Of a stretch of DNA of 49,456 bases, positions 1 to 9,242 are shown one piece after another. The translations under genes were made by a program, and so were the position numbers. The notes beneath the pieces are model-generated. The model saw nothing but the letters and a program-made list of their open reading frames with translations. It had not been told where the DNA came from and did no database searches. Each line of letters begins with the position of its first letter. The stretch's first letter is position 1. This DNA is from Domibacillus tundrae (GTDB taxonomy: Bacteria > Bacillota > Bacilli > Bacillales > Domibacillaceae): contig NZ_LAJA01000018.1 in assembly GCF_000970675.1 (NCBI RefSeq), positions 1 through 49,456 on the forward strand, written 5' to 3'.

Positions 1-78
1 CCAATCCTTCGATTTTCAATATTATTAAGTATTATTTTATCAAATTTGGAATAAAAAACAAAAGCTTTTGCTTCGTAA

Positions 79-215
79 ACCGAAATTCACCCCGCCACTT
101 ATCATTGGTCTTCGCCCATCACATGATTGAAGTGGGGGTACTCTTTCGGTAAAATCTGATAGAAACAGATTGAGAGTAGAACGATGTTTTGCCCGGCCAT
201 TCAAGTTTGAACGGT
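79..215 (+). promoter_or_regulatory. Structured leader upstream of the PAS-EAL gene (unassigned)
   Basis: This gene-free stretch folds well on paper. A long imperfect hairpin pairs ACCGAAA (79-85) with TTTCGGT (144-150), CCCC-g-CCACTT (90-100) with AAGTGGGGG (130-138), and ATCAT (101-105) with ATGAT (123-127), closing on a small GG/CC loop. A second hairpin (AATCTG...CAGATT) and a third (TTCAAgtTTGAA) follow before the ribosome binding site. I do not recognise a known riboswitch class; the GEMM c-di-GMP consensus is not visible. A decayed IS200/IS605-type end is an alternative, since such ends also carry AAGTGGGGG-type hairpins. Confidence 0.35.
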
Positions 216-265
216 GACGAGCAAAAGGAGATAAAAATAATTTTTCTACTGCAGGAGGTGGTAAC

Positions 266-2356
266 ATGAACAGGAAGAAAAAAAGGAGAACTGGTTACCG
301 AAAAAAACAAGGAGCATTACTCGATCCACTTCCACATAATGAAGCAGATGTGATTTTATTTATGGATATTGAAGGAAAAGTGATCCAGGCGAATCGAGGA
401 TTTACTGACCTGTTCGGCTGGAAAGAAGCCGAATTGATGGGACGGTTTCTGGATGATTTGGATTTTATTCCGGAATCGCTGCAGGAGGAATTTGTTCTGG
501 ATGTCGAGCAGCTGCTCAGCGGAAAAATGATTCCGCTGAAGCAGACGAAACGCAGCCGGAAAGATGGTCAGCTGATCGACGTATCTGTTGCGTTTACGCC
601 TGTCCGGAACGAACGTCAGGAAATAATGGCGTTTGTGTCTATATTCCGGGAAGCGCCGGAGCATCTCCAGACGAAAAAGCGGCTGAAAGAAAGTGAGCAG
701 CGGTATAAGTCGCTGTTTGATTACAATCCGCACGCCGTGTATACATTTGATCTGGAAGGGAAGTTTACAAGCGGCAATAAAGCGTTCGAGCAGTTAACCG
801 GGTATCCTGTACAACATATGCTTCAAACGTCTTTTGTTTTTTCAGTCGTCCCTGAGGACCGGGAGCGGGTGACGGTGCATTTCAATAAAGCCTTAAAAGG
901 AAAGACACAGGAATACGAAGCCGACATTATCGATCGATCGGGACAGCGGAAAAATTTACATATCGTCAATTCACCGATTGTGGTGGACGATGAAATTGTC
1001 GGCATTTACGGGATTGCCACCAATATTACGGATCGAAAAAAAGATGAAGAAAAACTGGAAAGGCTGGCGTTTTATGACCAAACGACGGGAGCGGCTAACC
1101 GCCACCTTTTCAGCAGGGATATAAAGACTGTTTTAGGGGAAGCAAAAGAGAATCAATCGGGCTTTGCCCTGCTTCACTTGAATGGGGACCGGTTTAAATA
1201 TGTAAATGAAGCGCTCGGCATGGAAGCGGGAGATGTGGTGCTGAAAAGCATGACTGCGCGGATCCGTTCGTGTCTTCCGGTGCATGGAACGTTATACCGC
1301 CTCGATGGAAATGATTTTTATATAATTCTTCATCCTTTGCCCGTAATTGAAGAAGCCGGAGAGGTCGCTGAAAAGATCGTGGAAGCGTTTCGGCGGCCGT
1401 GGAAAGTAAACAGCCATGAATTGATAGTAACTGCAAGCATCGGCATTGCGCTTTATCCACAAAATGGCGAAGTGGAAGAGCTGCTTGTGAAAAGGAGCGG
1501 CCAGGCGCTTGATCATGTGAAGAGCGAAGGCAAAAACATGTATCAATTTTTCGATGAGTCGATCGGCAGCTGCTCCGATACGATTTTAGAATTCGAAATG
1601 GATTTGCAGCACGCGATCGAGCGGAATGAATTTCAATTGTTTTATCAGCCTAAAATCGATTTGCATACGGAGCGTGTCATCGGTGCAGAAGCCTTGATTC
1701 GGTGGAATCATCCTGAAAAAGGAATGATCAGTCCGGATCAGTTTATTCCGCTCGCTGAACAAAACGGGCAAATATATGAAATAACGAAGTGGGTGTTAAA
1801 AGAAGCATGCCGGCAGAGCCGGGAGTGGACGGAGCAAAATCTGCCAAGCCACGTTTCGGTCAATATTTCATCTCACCATTTATACCGGAAAGACCTTGTC
1901 AGCACGATTTTACAGACGATTGCGGAATCCGGCATTCAGACGAATCAGTTAGAAGTGGAAATTACGGAAAACGGGCTTGTGCAAAATGTGGACGTCGCAA
2001 TTGAAACGATATCGATCTTGAAAAAAATGGGCGTCCGCGTCTCGATTGATGATTTTGGCACTGGTTTTTCATCCTTGTCCCATTTAAAAGTGCTGCCGGT
2101 GGACATTTTGAAAATTGACCGTTCTTTTATCCGAGAGCTGCCGACGAGCGGGAAAGACCAAATGATCGTGCGGTCTATTATCCAGCTGGCTAATGCAGTT
2201 GGGCTCTCGGTGGTGGCGGAAGGCGTGGAAGAAAAAGAGCATTTGCTGATCTTAAAAGAGCTGGGCTGCCAGATTGCTCAAGGATTCTTTATCAGCAAGC
2301 CGGTTCCGAATGAGGAATATGTAAAATGGCTCAGCCAATCACCATTTACCTTCTAA
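266..2356 (+). CDS. PAS-PAS-GGDEF(degenerate)-EAL c-di-GMP phosphodiesterase
   Basis: Cytoplasmic signalling protein of 696 aa, predicted to hydrolyse c-di-GMP. Two PAS domains (about residues 25-140 and 145-262) are followed by a GGDEF domain (about 265-430) and an EAL domain (about 445-690). The EAL part keeps the catalytic set: EALIRWNHP, the Asn of VNIS, EITEN, DDFGTGFSS, LKIDRSF and AEGVE. The GGDEF signature reads DGNDF, so cyclase activity is unlikely; in related proteins such domains act as GTP-sensing regulatory modules. No transmembrane segment is seen. AGGAGG at 253-258 supports the ATG at 266. The gene follows a structured leader and precedes a DUF2339 gene by 37 bp, so the two may be cotranscribed. 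Confidence 0.9.
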   Translation: MNRKKKRRTGYRKKQGALLDPLPHNEADVILFMDIEGKVIQANRGFTDLFGWKEAELMGRFLDDLDFIPESLQEEFVLDVEQLLSGKMIPLKQTKRSRKDGQLIDVSVAFTPVRNERQEIMAFVSIFREAPEHLQTKKRLKESEQRYKSLFDYNPHAVYTFDLEGKFTSGNKAFEQLTGYPVQHMLQTSFVFSVVPEDRERVTVHFNKALKGKTQEYEADIIDRSGQRKNLHIVNSPIVVDDEIVGIYGIATNITDRKKDEEKLERLAFYDQTTGAANRHLFSRDIKTVLGEAKENQSGFALLHLNGDRFKYVNEALGMEAGDVVLKSMTARIRSCLPVHGTLYRLDGNDFYIILHPLPVIEEAGEVAEKIVEAFRRPWKVNSHELIVTASIGIALYPQNGEVEELLVKRSGQALDHVKSEGKNMYQFFDESIGSCSDTILEFEMDLQHAIERNEFQLFYQPKIDLHTERVIGAEALIRWNHPEKGMISPDQFIPLAEQNGQIYEITKWVLKEACRQSREWTEQNLPSHVSVNISSHHLYRKDLVSTILQTIAESGIQTNQLEVEITENGLVQNVDVAIETISILKKMGVRVSIDDFGTGFSSLSHLKVLPVDILKIDRSFIRELPTSGKDQMIVRSIIQLANAVGLSVVAEGVEEKEHLLILKELGCQIAQGFFISKPVPNEEYVKWLSQSPFTF

Positions 2357-2393
2357 AAATCAACAGAATCAAACAAATAAAGGAGGTTGTCGC

Positions 2394-4226
2394 ATGCCTG
2401 ATAAAGAGTTGTCGCTTGAAGAGCGAATCAGTCGTCTCGAGTCTGAGCTAAGCGAGACCCAGCTGGAACTGAAATGGATAAAACAATCGATTCAGCTGCC
2501 CAGTAAGCCGAAAGCAGAAGAAAAACCTGCAGCGGCCTCTCCGCCTGCTTTGCAGCCGGCTGGTGAAAAACCAGCAATAAGTAAGCCGGCCGCCGGGAAG
2601 AAAGTGCCAGACATTCGCTGGGATGAAGCCCTTCAGCGGATCTGGCTCCCGCGCGTCTTTTTATTTGTGCTGATTATTGGGTTTATCTGGGGGTTTGTCG
2701 CGGCCGTAGAAGAAGGCTGGATTACAGAGCCGATGCGGATTGCGATTGGCTTTCTTACCAGCGGCATCTTGTGGGCGCTCGGAAACCGCCAGAGCAAGGC
2801 AGGGAGAAAGCCCCTTGGCGTAACCCTGACCGCTGGAAGCTTAGTTTTGCTGACACTGACCACATTCGCCATGAATACTTTGTACGGCTATATCGGATTC
2901 TGGGTGGCTTTTATTTTCTTCACCGCCTGGATTGCGCTCGGTCTTTGGGCATCTCATCATTATCAGTCTGAAGCGCTTGGTCTCTTAATCGCAATAGGCG
3001 GGTACTTGGTTCCGTTTATGCTGGACGGTGCCAGTCATCCAAACCATTTGCTCTTTTATTTATATGAACTTGGCTTATATCTAGCCTTTTGGGTTTATGC
3101 GCGCCGCCAGTCTTTTACCTACTTGTATTACACGTCTTATTTTCTGCTTCATGCCGTTTTATTTATGTACAGTGTTATTGCCGGGCCGTTCTACACGTCT
3201 GTGATGCTGATTCTTGTTGCCTTAAATCTTGCGCACCTTGTGCTGGCCCTTGTTGAACAGGACGGTCTTCTTCACTATTCCTCTTTTGTCGCGTTGCATG
3301 TTGTCCTTTTGTTTTATAGTTCAGAACAATGGATACATATGGAACTTACGGCCATTATGGCTCTTGTACAGCACCTTGTGCTGGTAGGCCTTTACTTTTT
3401 CTTGCCAAAACGGGAAGACAGCGAAGTATACGGCGGATTGCTGGCGAGTTTGTTTCTGTTTGCCTCCTGGATTGGGAGCACGTGGGCAGATTACCAGATT
3501 ATTTGGATGCTTGCCGTGCTTACGGCGTTTCATGCAGGCCTGCTTCTGTATTACTGGAACAAGAAGGAAGAAAACCGGGCTCATGCCGCGGTTTTAACGA
3601 CTGTTTCTCTTGGCCTCTATCTTTACCATGCTTTCGATTCAAGCCTTCTTCCGCTTCTTTACATTCTGGAAGGTGCCGCCGGCATGTTTATTGGTGCGTG
3701 GATCGGCCGGAAATTTCAGTGGGGACTTGCGGCATTTGTGTTTATAGCAGGATGGCTTGGTGTTCTTGTTCAATATCCGGATTTCTTTTTCTCTGCTGTC
3801 ACGGCCGGGTATCTTTCGCTCTTAGTCACGCTCGGTGCCATGGTATACTGGCGAAAACACGTATTCTTTTCGGAGTGGCCATTCTACTCCAAAGCGTCTG
3901 TTCTCGCTTTCTGTGCATCTATTTTGTATATCCTGACCATTTACACAGAATTTGCGTTTCAACATACATCTCACCAAGCCATATCGATTGCCATTTCCTC
4001 TTCCTGGCTGCTTTATGCGATTGCACTCACTGCAGTCGGCCGGTTTTATAGGTATCCCCGCCTCCAAACTGCTGGTACTGTTATGCTGTTTGTGGTGCTC
4101 TTAAAAGTAGCTTTTTTCGATATCACCATTTCTTCTATTGCATTAAAAGCAGTACTGTTTGTCGTTCTTGGCAGCATCGGCCTCTTGGTATCGCGACTTT
4201 TATACCAGTCTGATAAAGAAAAGTAA
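2394..4226 (+). CDS. DUF2339 polytopic membrane protein
   Basis: A 610-aa integral membrane protein. The N-terminus (about 1-35) is a charged, heptad-like coiled coil (LEERISRLESELSETQLELK), followed by a Pro/Ala/Lys-rich linker (about 38-75). The rest is a long series of hydrophobic helices, roughly 15 or more, with almost no soluble domain. This layout (coiled coil, proline-rich linker, many helices) is that of DUF2339 proteins, whose biochemical role is not established. An AAGGAGG site lies just upstream of the ATG, and the short gap from the PAS-EAL gene suggests joint transcription. Family assignment rests on architecture and general resemblance. Confidence 0.75.
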   Translation: MPDKELSLEERISRLESELSETQLELKWIKQSIQLPSKPKAEEKPAAASPPALQPAGEKPAISKPAAGKKVPDIRWDEALQRIWLPRVFLFVLIIGFIWGFVAAVEEGWITEPMRIAIGFLTSGILWALGNRQSKAGRKPLGVTLTAGSLVLLTLTTFAMNTLYGYIGFWVAFIFFTAWIALGLWASHHYQSEALGLLIAIGGYLVPFMLDGASHPNHLLFYLYELGLYLAFWVYARRQSFTYLYYTSYFLLHAVLFMYSVIAGPFYTSVMLILVALNLAHLVLALVEQDGLLHYSSFVALHVVLLFYSSEQWIHMELTAIMALVQHLVLVGLYFFLPKREDSEVYGGLLASLFLFASWIGSTWADYQIIWMLAVLTAFHAGLLLYYWNKKEENRAHAAVLTTVSLGLYLYHAFDSSLLPLLYILEGAAGMFIGAWIGRKFQWGLAAFVFIAGWLGVLVQYPDFFFSAVTAGYLSLLVTLGAMVYWRKHVFFSEWPFYSKASVLAFCASILYILTIYTEFAFQHTSHQAISIAISSSWLLYAIALTAVGRFYRYPRLQTAGTVMLFVVLLKVAFFDITISSIALKAVLFVVLGSIGLLVSRLLYQSDKEK

Positions 4227-4456
4227 GGGTTGCTGCTCCTAAACGAAAAACAAAAAGGCGTGGCGTTTACAAAATAGATGCGTAAGCAATGACTTTATAG
4301 GGAAAGGCAGCCGTGACACTTACAGACTATCTTTTTCTGCCATTTTCCTTTAAGAACGCTCTTGAAGATAAACCTGTTTTTAGTTGTCGATTGAAAAAGC
4401 GGCCCGTTGTAGTAAACTTATGTTGTCAGAAAAATCAAAGAATGGATGTGTAAGAG

Positions 4457-5608
4457 ATGACAGAAGCAGGGTTTTTTGGCCAGTTTGGCGGGAGTTTTGT
4501 TCCTCCTGAGCTAAAGGAAGCATTGGATTATTTGGGTGAGCAGTTTGAAAAGTACAAAGATGAGCCGGAATTTAACGAGGAGTTTCGTTATTATTTAAAA
4601 GAATACATTGGCCGGGAAAATCCACTTACATACGCCGAACGGCTGACAGAAAGATTAGGCGGGGCCAAGATTTACTTGAAACGGGAAGACTTGAATCATA
4701 CAGGATCGCACAAAATTAATAATGCGCTCGGGCAGATTTTGCTGGCAAAGCGGATGAATGCGCACCGGATCATTGCGGAAACAGGTGCGGGCCAGCACGG
4801 GGTGGCGACGGCAACAGCGTGTGCGATGTTCGGGATGGAGTGCATCATTTACATGGGAGCGGAAGATATGCGCCGCCAACAGTTAAATGTGTTCCGGATG
4901 GAGCTATTGGGCGCGAAGGTAGTCGGTGTAGAGGACGGACAGGGCCGTCTGAAGGATGCAGTAGATGCGGCACTCAATGATTATGTCGCGAATTATAAAA
5001 ATACGTTTTATTTACTTGGTTCGGCTGTCGGCCCGCATCCATATCCGACGATGGTGAAGCACTTTCACTCGATCATCAGCGAAGAATCGAAGCGGCAGAT
5101 TTTAGAGAAGGAAGGGCGCCTGCCGGATGCGGTGATGGCATGTGTCGGCGGCGGGAGTAATGCGATCGGGTCGTTTGCCCATTATATTGATGAACCGTCC
5201 GTGCGGCTGATCGGCGCTGAGCCGTCTGAAGCGGCATCGCTCACAAAAGGCGTGCCTGCTGTGCTTCACGGCTTTAAATGTTACGTATTGCTCGACGCGC
5301 AAGGAAATCCGCAGCCGACGTATTCCATTGCGGCGGGTCTTGATTATCCAGGGATCGGGCCTGAGCATAGCTACTTGAAAGAAAGCGGCCGTGCCGAGTA
5401 TTACACCATCACAAATGAGGAAGTGCTCCAAGCGTTTAAGGAGCTGTCCCGTATTGAAGGCATTATTCCGGCCCTAGAAAGTGCGCACGCGGTGGCGCTC
5501 GTGATGAAGATGGCGCCGGACATGGAAAAAGACCAGGTCGTCATTGTCAATTTGTCCGGGCGCGGCGATAAAGACGTGCAACAGGTGTTTGAGATGGAGC
5601 AGCCCTGA
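4457..5608 (+). CDS. trpB: Tryptophan synthase beta chain
   Basis: PLP-dependent enzyme that joins indole and L-serine to give L-tryptophan, normally as the beta subunit of the TrpAB complex. The 383-aa sequence is close to the usual length of about 400. Visible signatures are the PLP lysine in HTGSHKINN (Lys86), the catalytic Glu109 in ETGAGQHG, and the phosphate-binding GGGSNAIG loop. It is the classical TrpB1 type. No other trp gene lies nearby: it stands alone between a DUF2339 gene and a c-di-GMP gene, so the other trp genes, including trpA, must be elsewhere or absent. No T-box or TRAP-type leader is apparent in the 230-bp gap upstream. The ribosome binding site is weak. Confidence 0.95.
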   Translation: MTEAGFFGQFGGSFVPPELKEALDYLGEQFEKYKDEPEFNEEFRYYLKEYIGRENPLTYAERLTERLGGAKIYLKREDLNHTGSHKINNALGQILLAKRMNAHRIIAETGAGQHGVATATACAMFGMECIIYMGAEDMRRQQLNVFRMELLGAKVVGVEDGQGRLKDAVDAALNDYVANYKNTFYLLGSAVGPHPYPTMVKHFHSIISEESKRQILEKEGRLPDAVMACVGGGSNAIGSFAHYIDEPSVRLIGAEPSEAASLTKGVPAVLHGFKCYVLLDAQGNPQPTYSIAAGLDYPGIGPEHSYLKESGRAEYYTITNEEVLQAFKELSRIEGIIPALESAHAVALVMKMAPDMEKDQVVIVNLSGRGDKDVQQVFEMEQP

Positions 5609-5813
5609 TTTTTTGTGTGCAGAAGGAAAATAGTGAATCTGATTGCACAGCTACAGCATAAAAAAGCAAAGGTAACAGAATGTGCAGGCTGGGGCGTATA
5701 TTTACGGGAACGCTAGGAAGAGGCATTTTGCTGCCCATTTATCATTAAAGGTGAAGGTGTGCCCGGCTTGCGCTTCGGAAAGTGACTAAATCTGTAACGA
5801 ATAGGGAAGGAAG

Positions 5814-5842
5814 AAGCAGCCAGCTAATTCAGCAGGCTGCTT
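5814..5842. terminator. Terminator of the PAS-GAF-GGDEF-EAL gene
   Basis: AAGCAGCC (5814-5821) pairs with GGCTGCTT (5835-5842) around a 13-nt loop, just downstream of the minus-strand gene. It is nearly symmetric and could also stop leftover transcription from trpB. The 205 bp between trpB and this hairpin show no gene that I can support. Confidence 0.6.
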
Positions 5843-5857
5843 TGTACTTTCATCTTA

Positions 5858-8032
5858 TCAAGAGCTGATATGGGTTGTTTGGTCAAAAAATTCATCAGGC
5901 GGCACCGGTCTTCCGAGTAAATACCCTTGAGCGGCATCACATTGGTATTCTTTTAAAATGGCGAGCTGTTCCTCCGTTTCAACGCCTTCTGCGACAACGT
6001 GGAGACCGAGGTGATGAGCCATTAAAATGATCGTGGTGGCAATTTTTTCGGAACTTTCATTCACTGCAATGTCACGAACAAATGACTGGTCTATTTTTAA
6101 TGTATCAAGCGGCAGTTTTTGCAAATAGCTGAGCGAGCTGTAGCCGGTGCCGAAGTCGTCGATCGAGATAAACACGCCAATGTCTTTTAATCGCCGCAAA
6201 ACAGCTGCGGCATTGTCGGTATCCATTGTCATGCTTTCGGTTATTTCACATGTTAGTTGAGAAGGCTCAACGCCCGTTTCTTTTAAAATCGTCTCAATCG
6301 TTCCGGCGAGGTTTGGCTGATAAAGCTGGGAAATGGATAAATTGACTGACATAAATGTAAGGATCAGCCCTTGCTCCTGCCACGTTTTAAATTGCTGGCA
6401 GGCCGTCTGAATCACCCATTCACCGATCGGGATAATAAGATCTGTTTCTTCTGCAAGAGGAATAAATTCGATGGGGGATACGAAACCGAAGAGACGGCTG
6501 TTCCAGCGAATCAGCGCTTCTGCCCCCTGAACCTGTCCCGTGCATAAATGTTGAATCGGCTGATAGACAAGTGTTAATTCGTTTCGTGCAATGGCTGACC
6601 GGAGCTCGCTTTCCATTTTCAGCTTTTTCAGTGACTGGCGGTCCAGCAAATTCGTGTAAAACTGAAAGGTATTCCGTCCATGCTTTTTCGCCTCGTACAT
6701 GGCAATGTCTGCTTTTCGAAACAGTTCTTGTTCTTGCAGGCCGTCCTGCGGGTATAAGCTGATGCCAATGCTTGCGGTCATAAACAAGTCATTTTCATGC
6801 AATGAAAAAGGCTCACGGAAAGTGGCGAGGATGGATTCTGCTATTTCAGCAGCCGCTTTGCTGCTCGTCTGTCCAACCCAAATCGTAAATTCATCGCCGC
6901 CTTCACGGGAAAAAAGCGTATGTTCGCCGAGACACGATTGAATCCGGTCGACGATCATCGTGAGCAGTTCATCTCCCGTCTTATGGCCGAAGGAATCATT
7001 TACAAATTTAAAGCGGTCCAAATCAAGAAAGAAAAGAGCGTGTGTGTGATCCGGGTAAAGAGCGATCGCGTTTTCGAGCGTCTGGCGGAAATGCCGGCGG
7101 TTTGGCAGGCCGGTTAAATGGTCGTGATACGCCAGCTTTTGAATTTGTTCTTTTGCTTTATAATGCTGAATGGCGATGCTCGTTAAATCCGTTGCTTCCT
7201 GAATTATCTGTTTGTCAGCTTTTGTCGGTGCCGCAATGCGATCGTAATACATCGCGAACGTTCCGATGACTTGCTGATCATCGTCAAAAACCGGGGTGGA
7301 CCAGCATGCTTTCAAATCGTACTTTAATGCGATGTCTTTATGTTGCACGCAGCGCGGGTCATTTTCGATGTCCGTCACGATCACCGGTTTTTTCAAAAAA
7401 GCTGCGGTTCCGCACGAGCCCTGATTCTCTCCGATGGCTAAACCGTTTATAAATGAAATATACTCGTCAGGCAAATGGGGAGCAGCACCGTGAAAAAGAT
7501 GTTTCTTTTCATCGTCAAGCAGCAAAATCGAGCACGGATGTCCCGGAGAAATGTGCTCCATTGTCTCGACAATTTGGCGAAGAACATCACGAAAGGGCGC
7601 TCCTTTGGCAATCATCTGCAAGATGGCATTCTGACCGTTTAACAGCTCGCTCGTATATCGTTCCTCCGTCCGCACCCGCCCGATTCCGATTGCCCCGTGG
7701 ATGCGGCCTTCGCTGTAAATAGGCACAGCATTGACCGATAAATGGATGATATCCCCTTCTTTATTTCGAAAGGTCATCCGGAACGACGATTTGTTTCCTT
7801 TAAATACATGGCGAAAATGGGCCTGCACAGCCGCTATATGTTCTTTTGGAATGACTTCTTTATAATCCATATGAAAAAATTCAGCTGATGTGTAGCCTAA
7901 AATCTGTGCGGCTGCTTTATTCATAAGCTGAATTTTCCCTTTTGTATCCATCGCGAATGAAATTTCGTCATCTTGTTCAAACAAAGATTGATAAACATCG
8001 AGCAGTGACGAAGACCCAAAAATATTTTTCAT
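5858..8032 (-). CDS. PAS-GAF-GGDEF-EAL bifunctional c-di-GMP protein
   Basis: A 724-aa cytoplasmic protein with PAS (about 15-130), GAF (about 145-280), GGDEF (about 300-460) and EAL (about 475-715). The cyclase signature is intact (SREGGDEF), but no RxxD inhibitory site is seen five residues before it. The EAL domain is also intact (EALIRWN, EITES, DDFGTGYSS, LKIDQSF, AEGVE). The protein could therefore make or break c-di-GMP, with the PAS and GAF domains choosing. It is transcribed leftwards, away from the small gene at 8240, and ends at a hairpin terminator. It is a paralogue in layout of the protein at 266, but has GAF where that one has a second PAS. Confidence 0.9.
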   Translation of the reverse strand: MKNIFGSSSLLDVYQSLFEQDDEISFAMDTKGKIQLMNKAAAQILGYTSAEFFHMDYKEVIPKEHIAAVQAHFRHVFKGNKSSFRMTFRNKEGDIIHLSVNAVPIYSEGRIHGAIGIGRVRTEERYTSELLNGQNAILQMIAKGAPFRDVLRQIVETMEHISPGHPCSILLLDDEKKHLFHGAAPHLPDEYISFINGLAIGENQGSCGTAAFLKKPVIVTDIENDPRCVQHKDIALKYDLKACWSTPVFDDDQQVIGTFAMYYDRIAAPTKADKQIIQEATDLTSIAIQHYKAKEQIQKLAYHDHLTGLPNRRHFRQTLENAIALYPDHTHALFFLDLDRFKFVNDSFGHKTGDELLTMIVDRIQSCLGEHTLFSREGGDEFTIWVGQTSSKAAAEIAESILATFREPFSLHENDLFMTASIGISLYPQDGLQEQELFRKADIAMYEAKKHGRNTFQFYTNLLDRQSLKKLKMESELRSAIARNELTLVYQPIQHLCTGQVQGAEALIRWNSRLFGFVSPIEFIPLAEETDLIIPIGEWVIQTACQQFKTWQEQGLILTFMSVNLSISQLYQPNLAGTIETILKETGVEPSQLTCEITESMTMDTDNAAAVLRRLKDIGVFISIDDFGTGYSSLSYLQKLPLDTLKIDQSFVRDIAVNESSEKIATTIILMAHHLGLHVVAEGVETEEQLAILKEYQCDAAQGYLLGRPVPPDEFFDQTTHISS

Positions 8033-8239
8033 GACACCTGCTCCTTTTTTTGTAAACGGTTAATTTTATCCTACTAAAAATTTGTCGAATGAGCCATCAG
8101 AAATCAATGAAGATGTATATCAGTTTCAACAAAAATAACTGTACATTTTCGTCATGTTTGACAAACAATCGTTTTCTTCCTAGGAAAAGTGTTCTATACT
8201 TTAAAATATGAATATTCGAATAATAAGGAGGCAGATTCT

Positions 8240-8635
8240 ATGGCATTTAAAGATCAATTATTTACACTATTCGATGATCGTTTTAAAGATGAATTATTTT
8301 TAACGGATTTATTTTTGAATTTTTATGGAAAATTAGAGGTATTCGACAACGAATTGGAAAAGTATGTGTCAGTTGGTCTGGATGTTGTCTTTGAAGCGGC
8401 AGAAAATGCCGCTGCGCTCCGGATTGAAGACCGGTTTCTCCGCTTTGATGTTGTCTTTGATGAAACAGAGCCATTTATTCAAGTGACGTGCGGAAAAACG
8501 ACCGATGAGGAGCCGGACATTGTCGACAATATTTATGCGGACAAGGCGGCGTATCCGGACAGCTTATATTGGCAGCTCGGGGAAGAAAAAGCATTTGATG
8601 CATATTTAAAATCGGCATTTGGCCGTTTCCTTTAA
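8240..8635 (+). CDS. Small acidic conserved hypothetical protein
   Basis: A 131-aa acidic protein that I cannot assign to a named family. The start is the ATG at 8240, preceded by AAGGAGG (8225-8231); an upstream in-frame extension has no ribosome binding site. The sequence alternates short amphipathic helices (FKDQLFTLFDDRFKDELF) with beta-rich stretches (YVSVGLDVVFEAAEN, FLRFDVVFDE). There is no signal peptide, membrane segment, or metal or catalytic motif. It is transcribed divergently from the c-di-GMP gene at 8032 and ends just before a strong hairpin (8650-8675). Reading-frame quality and the ribosome binding site make it a real gene; the function is unknown. Confidence 0.75.
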   Translation: MAFKDQLFTLFDDRFKDELFLTDLFLNFYGKLEVFDNELEKYVSVGLDVVFEAAENAAALRIEDRFLRFDVVFDETEPFIQVTCGKTTDEEPDIVDNIYADKAAYPDSLYWQLGEEKAFDAYLKSAFGRFL

Positions 8636-8649
8636 AATAGCAAATAGGA

Positions 8650-8675
8650 AAACCAGCTGTGGATGCAGCTGGTTT
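8650..8675. repeat. Terminator hairpin, left copy of a 26-bp duplication
   Basis: AAACCAGCTG-TGGATG-CAGCTGGTTT is a perfect 10-bp inverted repeat, 14 bp after the stop of the small gene at 8240. The same 26 bp recur exactly at 9243-9268. This left copy has lost the T-run expected of the original terminator, because the 567-bp insertion begins immediately after it. Confidence 0.85.
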
Positions 8676-8744
8676 CAGACTGTAGACAAATAAAATCTTT
8701 AATGAATTTCCTTTTGTTTCTTCACATGAGAGCTGTTTTGACGG

Positions 8745-8885
8745 GAGCCGATAAGGCGGCGGGGGCGCGGCTTCGCTTTCCATGGAGCAGGCGCTGAGCT
8801 CGTCTCCGCCGCTTTGCGGCAGATCCGATCTCAGCTGCCCTGCCAGTCCCATAGGAGTCTTTGCCGCGCCCCCGCCGCTTGTGCT
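8745..8885 (-). repeat. GC-rich Bacillaceae intergenic repeat, copy 1
   Basis: A block that reads GGCTTCGCTTTCC...CATAGGAGTCTTTGCC. From memory this resembles, in reverse orientation, an intergenic repeat common in Bacillaceae, with the hallmark GCGGAAAGCGAAG near one end and GACTCCTGCG near the other. It is diverged, and flanked by an outer inverted pair (GGCGGGGGCGCGG / CCGCGCCCCCGCC). Confidence 0.55.
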
Positions 8886-9044
8886 TTTAAACGAAACAGC
8901 AATGTCTGGCAGATCCATCTTTTTCAACAGCGACAATGGCGCAAGAGTATGCCGTCATTGTTTCTGGCGTTTGTTCCATACATACAGCCTATCAGGACTT
9001 GCTTCTTCTCGCTGCTTTTCTAAAACAGTTGGTGAAGCCGCACG

Positions 9045-9150
9045 GATGAAGACTCCTGCGAGAAGTATAGTGAGTCGGGAGATCCCACAGGCGTAGCCGA
9101 GGAAGCTCCCGCACTGCCCGCGGAAAGCGAAGTCCGGGCGGTTTCACCTA
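9045..9150 (+). repeat. GC-rich Bacillaceae intergenic repeat, copy 2
   Basis: Begins GATGAAGACTCCTGCGAGA and ends GCGGAAAGCGAAGTCCGGG, matching in forward orientation the repeat described for 8745-8885. It is often mis-annotated as coding because it stays open in several frames. Here it is internal to the 567-bp insertion. Confidence 0.6.
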
Positions 9151-9242
9151 TCCGCTCCAGGTAAAAAACGAGCCTGCTTCTCTGAAAGATATCTGCCTTT
9201 TTCGACAATAGAAATTTTTAAAAAACGAATGTTGACAGTCTC

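Larger units (their letters stand above)
8676..9242. mobile_element. 567-bp non-coding insertion (MITE-like) in a terminator
   Basis: The segment lies exactly between two identical 26-bp terminator hairpins. Its ends are imperfect inverted repeats: CAGACTGTAGAC on the left against GAGACTGTCAAC read inward from the right. It has no convincing gene. Inside are two GC-rich blocks in opposite orientation. Long target duplications of palindromes are known for some IS families (I recall IS1182), so a deleted derivative of such an IS is a reasonable inference. Open frames inside are low-complexity artefacts of the GC-rich repeats. Confidence 0.65.

Noticed and set aside
3329-4051. 240-codon plus-strand frame inside the DUF2339 gene
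   Set aside because: Alternative frame within a long membrane-protein gene; Cys/Arg-rich with no ribosome binding site.
4227-4456. T-box or TRAP leader for trpB
   Set aside because: No AGGGTGG-type T-box core, specifier stem or (G/U)AG repeats are visible; one GGCAG/CTGCC hairpin is more simply a terminator of the preceding gene.
8690-9210. Several open frames of 60-150 codons in the 567-bp insertion
   Set aside because: They overlap each other on both strands in GC-rich repeat sequence, lack ribosome binding sites and have biased composition.
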